Origin: DASWHR01 sp036398095 | GTDB lineage: Bacteria > Actinomycetota > AC-67 | DNA length: 9,446 bases | Assembly (NCBI GenBank): GCA_036398095.1 | Contig: DASWHR010000111.1 | Location: forward strand, 1-9,446 | Direction: 5' to 3' | Notes under the pieces: model-generated | The model's database searches: none | What the model was told of the DNA's origin: nothing | The model's input: only the letters and a program-made list of their open reading frames with translations | Program-made: the position numbers and the translations under genes | Shown: piece after piece, positions 1-5,558 of the stretch | How positions within the stretch are numbered: the stretch's first letter is position 1 | How the letters are laid out: each line of letters begins with the position of its first letter

Positions 1-918
1 CGGGTCGTATTCGCCGGAACGCAGCACGTTGGGATGCACCATGCCGGCGCCCATGATCTCCATCCATCCGCTCCGCGAGCACGGCCCGCACCCTTCGCCG
101 CCGCATCGCGGGCAGATCACATCCACCTCGGCCGACGGTTCGGTGAACGGGAAATACGAGGGGCGAAGCCGCACCTTCTGTTTCGGTCCGAACACCGCGC
201 GCGCAAACTCGGTCAGCACTCCCTTGAGGTCGGCGAGCGACACGTCCCGGTCAACGGCGAGCCCTTCGATCTGGTGGAAGACGGGCGAATGCGTCGCGTC
301 GAACGGGTCGCGCCGGTAGGTTCGGCCGGGCGCGACGATGTAGAGGGGGCCGTCGGTCGCCAGCATCGAGCGGATCTGCACGGGCGAGGTGTGGGTCCGG
401 GCTACCAAGGTGGACTCGCGGCCTTGCACGAACATCGTGTCCTGCATGGTGCGCGCCGGATGGTCCGCGTGCATGTTGAGCGCTTCGAAGTTGAACCAGT
501 CGGTTTCGATTTCGGGACCTTCGGCGACCGAAAAGCCCATGCCGACGAAGACGTCCACGAGCCACTCGATCATCATCGAAATCGGATGCGGGCGGCCGGG
601 AGGCGTCCGGCGACCCGGCAGGGTCACGTCGATCCGGTCGCGCTGCATCGCGCGCGCGTCTTCCGCGGAGCGCAGAAGGCCTTCGCGTTCGGCCAGCGCG
701 GATTCGATCGCGGCGCGCGCTTCGCTCAGCGCCCGTCCGATCTGCTTGCGCTCGTCGGGGCCGGCCTGCGCCAGCGCTGCCTTCACCTGCGACATCGGCG
801 CCTTGCGTCCGAGCGCCGCGACCTCGGCCTCGCGCAGCTCGGCCGTGGTCGACGCGCCGGCGATGCGCTCGAGCGCTGCGGCGGTCTGCTCCTGTATGAC
901 GACGATTGGTTCGCTCAC
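1..918 (-). CDS. pheS: Phenylalanyl-tRNA synthetase alpha subunit (3' end cut by window)
   Basis: Catalytic alpha subunit of the cytoplasmic (alpha-beta)2 synthetase that charges tRNA-Phe. The first 306 codons are visible, of roughly 340-350 usual for the family; the frame runs off the left edge exactly at a codon boundary. Residues 1-95 form the N-terminal coiled-coil arm, rich in Ala, Glu and Arg. The class II catalytic core follows: GFSVAEGPEIETDWFNFEALN (about 128-148), then the motif 2 region with FHQIEGL (215-220) and the FPFTEPSAEVDV block (256-267). A four-cysteine knuckle (C269, C272, C277, C280) precedes GAGMVHPNV (290-298), as in many Gram-positive-type PheS proteins. The start is GTG at 918-916, overlapping the kinase stop in GTGA, so translation is probably coupled to the upstream kinase gene. 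pheT would be expected next, outside the window. Identification is secure. Confidence 0.97.
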   Translation of the reverse strand, partial: MSEPIVVIQEQTAAALERIAGASTTAELREAEVAALGRKAPMSQVKAALAQAGPDERKQIGRALSEARAAIESALAEREGLLRSAEDARAMQRDRIDVTLPGRRTPPGRPHPISMMIEWLVDVFVGMGFSVAEGPEIETDWFNFEALNMHADHPARTMQDTMFVQGRESTLVARTHTSPVQIRSMLATDGPLYIVAPGRTYRRDPFDATHSPVFHQIEGLAVDRDVSLADLKGVLTEFARAVFGPKQKVRLRPSYFPFTEPSAEVDVICPRCGGEGCGPCSRSGWMEIMGAGMVHPNVLRSGEYDP

Positions 919-2000
919 GTGTTCGTTCCGCCATCCGAGCCGATCCAGGTTCCTTCCCCGATCGGAAGCGTGAATGCGAACACGGTACCGGAACCGTCGG
1001 AACGTTCAACCCAGATTCGTCCGCCGTGCGCTGCGACGATACCGTGACAGATGTAGAGGCCAAGTCCGGTTCCGGCCGTCCGCTCGCCGTGGCCGCGCCG
1101 GTAGAACTTGGTGAACAAGTGCGGGACGTGCCGAGGGTCGATCCCCTCGCCCTCGTCCATGACGCGCAGGACGATCGCGTCGCCGTCCGCCGAACCCGAG
1201 ACGACGATCGTCCCCCGCGGCGCGTACTTGAGCGCGTTCTCGACCAGGTTGACGATCACCTGCTCGACCTTGCCCGGATCGGCCCAGATCTCGGGCAGCT
1301 CTTCGCTGAACTCGGCCGAGAGCGGCCGGTCATCGTGGTCGATCTGGAGGCGGTCGACGACGCCGCGGGCGACCCGGGCGACGTCAACCTTCTGTCGCTT
1401 CAGTTCCAGACGGCCGGCTTCCAGCCGCGAGACGTCGAGCAGGTCGGTGAGCAGACGCGTCACGCGATCGGCGTCGGCGTTGATCGTTCGAAGCATGTGA
1501 CGCTTCTGTTCGTCGGTGAATCGCTCCCATCGGTGCAGGAGCGTTGAGGTGAATCCTTTCACCGACGTCAGCGGTGAGCGGATCTCGTGCGAGACCGTAG
1601 AGATGAGATCCGACTTCGCGCGGTCGAGCCGTCTGCGACGGCCGATATCGCGTGCCACCGCCACCACGCGCACGACCCGGCCTCGATCGTCGCGCGTGAA
1701 GGACGCACGGACGGCAACCCAGATGTCGCCGCCGTCGCGGCGCCGCAGCAGATACTCACGCTCGGGACTGCGCGTCACGGTCGCCAGTCGCAGGCCGAAC
1801 GGATCGTAGCGCTCGTGGACGAGGAAGCCGGCCGCGTCGCGCAGCGGCAGCACCTCGCCGTAGAAGCGGCCGCGCCCTTCGGTGTCGCTCCATCCGGAGA
1901 GTCGCTCTGCCGCGGGGTTGAGGTGTTCGACCGCGCCGCCGGGCCCGACGACGATCACCGCGTCGGGAAGCGACGCGAGGATCCGGTCCTCGCCGCTCAC
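915..2000 (-). CDS. Soluble PAS-domain sensor histidine kinase (orphan)
   Basis: A 361-residue two-component histidine kinase with no transmembrane segment or signal peptide, so it should act in the cytoplasm. Residues about 5-118 form a PAS sensor domain with its terminal PAC-like strand (VVRVVAVARDIG). The HisKA dimerisation domain carries the phospho-acceptor His138 in SHEIRSPL. The HATPase domain is complete: N-box NLVENALKYA (251-260), G1 DEGEG (282-286), F-box LFTKFYR (295-301) and G2 GTGLGL (310-315). All catalytic residues are present. I chose the GTG at 2000-1998 because it overlaps the stop of the SpoU-like gene (GTGA) and begins just before the PAS domain; an upstream start at 2165 in this frame would add 55 Arg/Gly-rich residues lying entirely inside the neighbouring gene. 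No response regulator lies in the window, so its partner and signal are unknown. Family assignment is firm; the role is not. Confidence 0.93.
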   Translation of the reverse strand: MSGEDRILASLPDAVIVVGPGGAVEHLNPAAERLSGWSDTEGRGRFYGEVLPLRDAAGFLVHERYDPFGLRLATVTRSPEREYLLRRRDGGDIWVAVRASFTRDDRGRVVRVVAVARDIGRRRRLDRAKSDLISTVSHEIRSPLTSVKGFTSTLLHRWERFTDEQKRHMLRTINADADRVTRLLTDLLDVSRLEAGRLELKRQKVDVARVARGVVDRLQIDHDDRPLSAEFSEELPEIWADPGKVEQVIVNLVENALKYAPRGTIVVSGSADGDAIVLRVMDEGEGIDPRHVPHLFTKFYRRGHGERTAGTGLGLYICHGIVAAHGGRIWVERSDGSGTVFAFTLPIGEGTWIGSDGGTNT

Positions 2001-2743
2001 GGGCGCCTCGCCTCGTAGAGCGCCACGGCCGCGCGGGCGACCGGTCCGGCCATGACGCCGGACGGTCCCGCCGGAACGCAGACGCGTTCGGCCCGGGAGA
2101 AGGCCTCCGGCAGCGGGCCCTCCCCGATCACGACGGCGATCGGCGGACGCATGTTTTCCGAGCATACCGGGACTCCCCCATCCGACAGCGCCACGATGCG
2201 ATGCCCCGCCAGCGCGGCGTCCGCGTCCTCGGGCTCGACGTCAACCGCGAGCGGCAGCGCGAAATGGGCGCCGGCGCCGGCCCGAACGCACGGCGGAGCG
2301 AACAGATCCGTGGTTCCGCGAAGCCCGATCGCTCCCGCCGCTCCGGCCGCCGCTCCCGCCGCCAGCAACCCGCCGGCGACCGCCGGATCCTTGACGCCGG
2401 CCAAGACCAGGATCAGGTCGCCGCGGGTGGCGCGCGACGCGGGGACGGGACGCATCGGGGTGATCGCAATGACATCCGGTGGGTGCGGTGAGCCGGTGAG
2501 ATAGGCCATGATCTCGGGCGTAACGGCGTGAATCTTCGCGCCGCTCATCGATTGCAGCAGCGCGTGCCGCCGCCGTGCGGCGGTTGCGGTATGGAATACC
2601 TCGAGCAGTCGCGCGCCGAGGGCGGCTGCGACGGCAGTCGCGCGGTGACCTTCGACCACGAAGACACCGCGCTTCTCGCGTTCGCGGCGCTTGCGCAGCC
2701 GGACGGTGCTCTTGACCGTCGCGTTGGATCGGCTCGAGATCAC
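1997..2743 (-). CDS. SpoU/TrmH-family RNA 2'-O-methyltransferase-like protein, catalytic motifs degenerate
   Basis: A 248-residue protein with the layout of SpoU/TrmH (SPOUT) RNA ribose methyltransferases. The N-terminal substrate-binding domain opens with ISSRSNATVKSTVRLRKRRE and GVFVVEGHRA, very like the family. The C-terminal knot domain is recognised by VLAGVKDP (113-120), TDLFAPPCVRAGAGAHFALP (145-164) and PVARAAVALYEARR (234-247). The usual motif residues are changed: motif 1 DPxNxGxxxRTA reads DPAVAGGLLAAG (119-130), losing Asn and Arg; motif 2 GNEGxGL is shortened to GEGPLPE (207-213); motif 3 SLN reads MAG (231-233). It may therefore be inactive or altered in function. A SpoU gene between rplT and pheS is a common bacterial arrangement. 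The start is GTG at 2743-2741, preceded by a G-rich stretch; no better start is visible. Fold assignment is good; activity is doubtful. Confidence 0.87.
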   Translation of the reverse strand: MISSRSNATVKSTVRLRKRREREKRGVFVVEGHRATAVAAALGARLLEVFHTATAARRRHALLQSMSGAKIHAVTPEIMAYLTGSPHPPDVIAITPMRPVPASRATRGDLILVLAGVKDPAVAGGLLAAGAAAGAAGAIGLRGTTDLFAPPCVRAGAGAHFALPLAVDVEPEDADAALAGHRIVALSDGGVPVCSENMRPPIAVVIGEGPLPEAFSRAERVCVPAGPSGVMAGPVARAAVALYEARRP

Positions 2744-2766
2744 GCGACCCCCATCGTCGAAGACGC

Positions 2767-2792
2767 GCGGGGGCCTCGGTGAAGGCCCCCGC
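2767..2792 (-). terminator. Perfect 10-bp hairpin between rplT and the SpoU-like gene, no U-tract
   Basis: On the minus strand GCGGGGGCCT pairs perfectly with AGGCCCCCGC around the six-base loop TCACCG. It occupies most of the 63-base gap after rplT. The bases that follow (GCGTCTTCGACG) hold no run of U, so it is not a standard intrinsic terminator. It could protect the ribosomal-protein mRNA end, cause partial termination, or be a processing site lowering expression of the downstream genes. The hairpin is seen directly; its role is inferred. Confidence 0.55.
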
Positions 2793-2806
2793 TGATCGAA
2801 CTACGG

Positions 2807-3217
2807 CTACGCGAGCGGCTCGGAGGCTGCCGTGGGCGCGCTGCTGCCGCTGCCGGCGGCGCGCTCGAGCCCGGACTTTGCGACGACCACGAGCTGGCTG
2901 AATGCCGACGGATCGCTGACCGCGATCTCGGCGAGCATGCGCCGGTCGATCTCGACTTCAGCGAGACGAAGGCCGTTGATGAAACGGTTGTAGGACAGGC
3001 CTTGTTCGCGAGTGGCCGCGTTGATGCGCGCGATCCACAGCCGCCGGAAGTCGCCCTTGCGGGCGCGACGGTCGGCAAAGGAATACCGCATCGAGTGCAG
3101 CACCTGCTCGCGCGCCGCGCGATAGTGCTTGCCGCGCGACCCGCGATAACCTTTCGCCTGTTCCAGGACGGCACGGCGCTTCTTGTGGCCGCCGACTGCG
3201 CGTTTGACTCGTGCCAT
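2807..3217 (-). CDS. rplT: 50S ribosomal protein L20
   Basis: Large-subunit protein that binds 23S rRNA early in 50S assembly; in several bacteria it also represses its own operon by binding the infC-rpmI-rplT mRNA. The 136-residue protein begins with the classic basic N-terminus ARVKRAVGGHKKRR and AKGYRGSRGKHYRAAREQV, followed by DRRARKGDFRRLWIARINAA (49-68) and LSYNRFINGL (74-83). The family usually ends near residue 117-120; here about 18 extra Gly/Ser/Ala/Pro/Glu-rich residues follow (119-136), a low-complexity tail. The ATG start at 3217 lies one base after the rpmI stop, and GGGAGG sits a few bases upstream, so coupled translation with rpmI is likely. Identification is secure. Confidence 0.98.
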   Translation of the reverse strand: MARVKRAVGGHKKRRAVLEQAKGYRGSRGKHYRAAREQVLHSMRYSFADRRARKGDFRRLWIARINAATREQGLSYNRFINGLRLAEVEIDRRMLAEIAVSDPSAFSQLVVVAKSGLERAAGSGSSAPTAASEPLA

Positions 3218-3218
3218 G

Positions 3219-3413
3219 TCAGCCTCCCAGCAGCCGGTTCAGGCGACTCGCGTCCGCCTTGGACACGAGCCCGTCCCGTCCGAGCGAGCGCTTCCGCTTG
3301 CTCGACTTCTTTTCGAGGATGTGGCTGCGGTTCGCTTTCTTGCGAGACAGCTTTCCGGTCCCCGTCCGCTTGACCCGCTTCGCGGTCGCGCGGTGCGTCC
3401 TCATCTTCGGCAT
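3219..3413 (-). CDS. rpmI: 50S ribosomal protein L35
   Basis: Small basic protein of the large ribosomal subunit, 64 residues, which is the normal length. It begins MPKMRTHRATAKRVKRTGTGKL and continues with the typical RKKANRSHIL (24-33) and a Lys/Arg-rich centre (EKKSSKRKRSL). The ATG at 3413-3411 has AAGGGA about eight bases upstream. It lies 27 bases after infC and one base before rplT, in the standard infC-rpmI-rplT order, and shares that operon's leader control. Nothing is unusual about the protein. Confidence 0.98.
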   Translation of the reverse strand: MPKMRTHRATAKRVKRTGTGKLSRKKANRSHILEKKSSKRKRSLGRDGLVSKADASRLNRLLGG

Positions 3414-3440
3414 TTCGGCAGTCCCTTCGTTCGTGCGTTC

Positions 3441-4010
3441 CTAGGCTCCGGCTTGGGATTCGGCAGGCGCCTCTCCGTCATCGACCTTCGCCAAGACCTT
3501 CTTCTTCAGTGGTGCGAATACCATCGTCATGTTTCGGCCATCGAGCTTCGAAGGTGTTTCGACGTGCGCGAGCGGTTCGAGGTCGGCGGTGAGCCGGCGC
3601 AGGATCTTCTCGCCCAGTTCGGTGTGCGCCATCTCTCGTCCGCGGAACATGATCGTCAGCTTGACCTTGTGTCCCTGGTTCAGGAACCGCACGATATGGC
3701 CCTTCTTCGTGGCGTAATCGTGCGGGTCGATCTTCGGCCGCATCTTCATTTCCTTCACGACCACCTGCGACTGCTTCTTCTTGGCCTCTTTGGCCTTGAG
3801 CGCCTGCTCGTACTTGTACTTGCCGTAGTCGAGCAGGCGGCAGACGGGCGGTTTGGCTTGCGGCGCGACTTCGACGAGGTCCAAATCCAGCTCTCGCGCG
3901 ATCTTCATCGCGTCGGGAAGCGAGATGATTCCGATCTGCTGACCGTCCGGACCCACGAGGCGGACCTCGGCGGACCGAATGCGGTCGTTCACGCGCGGTT
4001 CGACGGCGAT
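3441..4010 (-). CDS. infC: Translation initiation factor IF-3, probable AUC start
   Basis: IF-3 binds the 30S subunit, prevents 50S joining and proofreads the start codon and initiator tRNA. Both domains are present: the N-terminal domain (VNDRIRSAEVRLVGPDGQQ), a helical linker with the family signature RLLDYGKYKY (about 58-67) and lysine-rich KAKEAKKK, and the C-terminal domain (VVKEMKMRPKIDPHDYATKK through LDGRNMTMVFAP). I place the start at ATC (4010-4008), giving 189 residues, because AAGGTGATC (4024-4016), a near-ideal Shine-Dalgarno, lies five bases upstream, and the extra residues AVEPR restore the normal length before VNDRIR. The alternative GTG at 3992-3990 gives 183 residues but would have that Shine-Dalgarno core 28 bases away. 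A non-AUG start at infC is the known basis of IF-3 autoregulation in E. coli. Gene identity is secure; start confidence is moderate. Confidence 0.95.
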   Translation of the reverse strand: MAVEPRVNDRIRSAEVRLVGPDGQQIGIISLPDAMKIARELDLDLVEVAPQAKPPVCRLLDYGKYKYEQALKAKEAKKKQSQVVVKEMKMRPKIDPHDYATKKGHIVRFLNQGHKVKLTIMFRGREMAHTELGEKILRRLTADLEPLAHVETPSKLDGRNMTMVFAPLKKKVLAKVDDGEAPAESQAGA

Positions 4011-4015
4011 GGAGC

Positions 4016-4024
4016 GATCACCTT
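4016..4024 (-). promoter_or_regulatory. Shine-Dalgarno sequence of infC that decides the start
   Basis: AAGGTGATC on the minus strand; its last eight bases (AGGTGATC) match the complement of the conserved 16S rRNA 3' end without mismatch. Five bases separate it from ATC at 4010-4008. No AUG, GUG or UUG lies at a suitable distance in the infC frame; the nearest, GTG at 3992, is much too far. This supports the AUC start for infC. Confidence 0.65.
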
Positions 4025-4075
4025 GCCTTTCATCTCGTTCGGGCAGCGTCCGGGCACACCCGCTCTTTCCACAAC

Positions 4076-4107
4076 AAAAAACCGGACGCCCAAGCAGGGA
4101 CGTCCGG
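4076..4107 (-). terminator. Intrinsic terminator / attenuator in the infC leader
   Basis: On the minus strand CCGGACG (4107-4101) pairs with CGTCCGG (4088-4082). Three more C:G pairs (4099-4097 with 4091-4089) can form inside, past a bulged base. The stem is followed at once by six U residues (4081-4076). It stands about 65 bases before the infC start and after a likely promoter, so it would cut short the operon's own transcript. The loop is complementary to a nine-base stretch near the 5' end of the leader, which suggests it is regulated. Confidence 0.75.
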
Positions 4108-4201
4108 CCAACGGTTCAGCCGTTCTCCGCGACCGCTCCTGGCTCCGCAGTGCTCTGCCGGAGGGTGAGGGACCCGAAGGACCCTGCTTGTGCACCCGGA
4201 T

Positions 4202-4231
4202 AGTCTACCGGCCCGGCCGATGCCGTGTCGA
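4202..4231 (-). promoter_or_regulatory. Putative sigma-70-type promoter of the infC operon
   Basis: On the minus strand TCGACA (4231-4226) resembles the -35 TTGACA with one mismatch, and TAGACT (4207-4202) resembles the -10 TATAAT with two mismatches. The spacer is 18 bases. It lies just after the cold-shock gene terminator and would start the transcript near 4195, right before the CAAGCAGGG element. Sequence match only. Confidence 0.45.
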
Positions 4232-4248
4232 TGGGCCGCGAACCGGAC

Positions 4249-4286
4249 AAAAACCGACGACCCCGCGGATGTCCGCGGGGTCGTCG
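4249..4286 (-). terminator. Strong intrinsic terminator of the cold-shock gene
   Basis: A perfect 14-bp stem: minus-strand CGACGACCCCGCGG (4286-4273) pairs with CCGCGGGGTCGTCG (4268-4255) around a four-base loop. One base later follows a run of five U (4253-4249). It lies about 20 bases after the cold-shock gene stop codon and separates that gene from the infC operon. Confidence 0.9.
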
Positions 4287-4305
4287 CCTCTCGGGTTGCT
4301 CCGGG

Positions 4306-4506
4306 CTAGGCAGGACGAACGTTGGACGCCTGCTTGCCCTTCGGGCCGTCGACGATGTCGAATTCGACCTTCTGGCCCTCGGCGAGGCTCCGGTAGCCAT
4401 CCGTCTGAATCGCCGAATGGTGAACGAACACGTCCTCGCCCTCAGCCGGCGAGATGAAGCCGTAGCCCTTCTCGTTGCTGAACCACTTCACGGTGCCTTC
4501 CGCCAA
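4306..4506 (-). CDS. Cold-shock domain protein (CspA family), TTG start
   Basis: A 66-residue single-domain nucleic-acid-binding protein of the CspA/CspD family, which binds single-stranded RNA and DNA and melts mRNA structure. The N-terminus EGTVKWFSNEKGYGFI (3-18) holds RNP-1, and DVFVHHSAI (25-33) is RNP-2; the aromatic binding residues W8, F9, Y15, F17, F27 and the H29-H30 pair are in place. Length is typical. The start codon is TTG at 4506-4504, with GGAGGGCAGG upstream; there is no ATG or GTG at the expected position. It is preceded by a 141-base non-coding leader and followed by a strong terminator, so it looks like a one-gene unit. The exact paralogue (cspA, cspB or other) cannot be told. 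Confidence 0.95.
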   Translation of the reverse strand: MAEGTVKWFSNEKGYGFISPAEGEDVFVHHSAIQTDGYRSLAEGQKVEFDIVDGPKGKQASNVRPA

Positions 4507-4647
4507 CTTTCCTGCCCTCCCCCGGGGCCGCCCCGCCCACCGCTGGTCGACGGGTAGACGTACCGGTGCGACCCTCGAAACGCGTGGAAGCGTACCACGG
4601 GGAAATTCGGCGGAGCAAGGAATCGGAAGGCGGAAAACGGCGCCGCG
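4507..4647 (-). promoter_or_regulatory. 5' region of the cold-shock gene with a weak candidate promoter
   Basis: This 141-base gap follows hisG. On the minus strand TTGCTC (4618-4613) and TACGCT (4594-4589), 18 bases apart, could be a poor -35/-10 pair, which would leave an mRNA leader of roughly 75 bases. No clear cold-box could be recognised and no strong terminator for hisG is visible here, so read-through from the rib/hisG operon cannot be excluded. Confidence 0.3.
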
Positions 4648-5526
4648 CTACGGGACGATCTTGGAGATCGGGATCTCGATGATGTCGCTGGCACCGCGCT
4701 GAAGCAGCTCGGGGATGAGGGTGTTGATACGCACCTTTTCGACCACCGTCTCGATGGCGTAATCGTGCTCGTGGGTGAGTTTGGAGATCGTCGGCGCTTT
4801 CATCGCCGGCAAGATCTCCAGCACCTTCTCCAAGTTGTCCTCGGACACGTTCATCTTCACCAGCACCCGGCCGCGAGCCGACGTCGCTCCCCGGATCAGT
4901 GTCAGCAAGTCCTCCATCGCGCGCCGCTTGGCGGGATCCTCGGCCGACTCCTTGTTGGCGATGACGACGGTGTGGGATTCGAGCAGGGTGTCGATGATCT
5001 TGAGGCCGTTGCGTCGCAACGTCGAGCCGGTTTCGGTCAGTTCGACGACGGCGTCCACGATCTCGGGCACCTTGGCTTCGGTCGCGCCGTACGACAGATA
5101 GACGCGCACCGGAATGCCGGCCTTGTCGAACGCCCGGCGGGTCAGCTCGGGATACTCGGTCGAGATCCGGCTGTCGGGCGCCAAAGCGGCCAGCGACGTT
5201 GCCGGCGAATCGAGCGGCACCGCAAGCACGATGCGGACGACGCCGCCGCCGGCACGTCCCGAATAGGCGAGTTCGCCGAGCACGTCGACATCGGCTGCGG
5301 TTTCGGCGACCCAATCCAATCCCGTGATCCCGATGTCGAAGAAACCTTCCTGCACGTATCGCGGGATCTCTTGCGGACGAAGAATCGAGACGCGATCGAT
5401 GCGCGGATCGTCGATGGTGCCGTGGTAGTCGCGATCGGATCCGCGGCGCACGGGCAGGTCGGCCGCCTCGAGCACCGCGAGCGTCTGCGGCTCGAGAGAG
5501 CCTTTGGGGATGACCAGCCGGAGCAT
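4648..5526 (-). CDS. hisG: ATP phosphoribosyltransferase, long form
   Basis: Catalyses the first step of histidine synthesis, ATP plus PRPP to phosphoribosyl-ATP, in the cytoplasm. The 292-residue length marks the long HisG type, which has its own C-terminal regulatory domain and does not need HisZ. It starts MLRLVIPKGSLEPQTL; FDIGITGLDWV (63-73) and the PRPP-binding segment YGATEAKVPEIVDAVVEL followed by TETGSTLRRNGL (about 146-175) form the catalytic core. Residues about 217-292 (GRVLVKMNVSEDNLEKVL to IIEIPISKIVP) are the PII/ACT-like histidine-feedback domain. The ATG at 5526-5524 is chosen because it opens the conserved strand; a further 34 upstream residues in frame resemble nothing. No strong Shine-Dalgarno is visible. 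It follows ribH by 32 bases, with no other his gene in the window. Confidence 0.97.
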   Translation of the reverse strand: MLRLVIPKGSLEPQTLAVLEAADLPVRRGSDRDYHGTIDDPRIDRVSILRPQEIPRYVQEGFFDIGITGLDWVAETAADVDVLGELAYSGRAGGGVVRIVLAVPLDSPATSLAALAPDSRISTEYPELTRRAFDKAGIPVRVYLSYGATEAKVPEIVDAVVELTETGSTLRRNGLKIIDTLLESHTVVIANKESAEDPAKRRAMEDLLTLIRGATSARGRVLVKMNVSEDNLEKVLEILPAMKAPTISKLTHEHDYAIETVVEKVRINTLIPELLQRGASDIIEIPISKIVP

Positions 5527-5558
5527 GGCGCCGATGCTAGCAGAGTCGCGCGAGCCGA

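Larger units (their letters stand above)
4011..4195 (-). promoter_or_regulatory. Structured 5' leader of the infC-rpmI-rplT operon
   Basis: Non-coding leader with several stable stems on the minus strand: a UUCG-tetraloop hairpin (4185-4168, stem with one U-U mismatch), a hairpin closed by CTCC/GGAG and GCAG/CTGC with a bulged G and AGCA loop (4163-4143), a small AACGG/CCGTT hairpin (4124-4110), and the attenuator (4107-4076). The sequence CAAGCAGGG (4190-4182) is perfectly complementary to CCCTGCTTG (4099-4091) in the terminator loop, and its AGGG is also used by the UUCG hairpin, so the structures compete. L20-dependent leader regulation of infC operons is established in B. subtilis and E. 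coli; whether L20 is the ligand here is inference. Confidence 0.6.

Noticed and set aside
2001..2165. Upstream extension of the kinase to position 2165
   Set aside because: The added 55 residues are Arg/Gly-rich, lie wholly inside the SpoU-like gene and precede an ideal GTGA-overlap start.
3989..4195. A 68-codon frame (from GTG at 4195) through the infC leader as a leader peptide
   Set aside because: No clear Shine-Dalgarno at its start, unremarkable composition, and the region is better explained by RNA stems and the attenuator.
3183..4457. A 424-codon open frame on the plus strand across rplT, rpmI, infC and the leader
   Set aside because: It runs antisense to four well-recognised genes and two terminators; its translation resembles no family, and long spurious frames are normal in GC-rich DNA.
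4630..4650. Possible hisG terminator (GGCGCC followed by TTTT)
   Set aside because: The inverted repeat is a bare palindrome with no room for a loop and only four U; too weak to call.
4488..4694. A minus-strand open frame covering the cold-shock 5' region
   Set aside because: It is out of frame with both hisG and the cold-shock gene, is Arg/Ser/Pro-rich and matches nothing.
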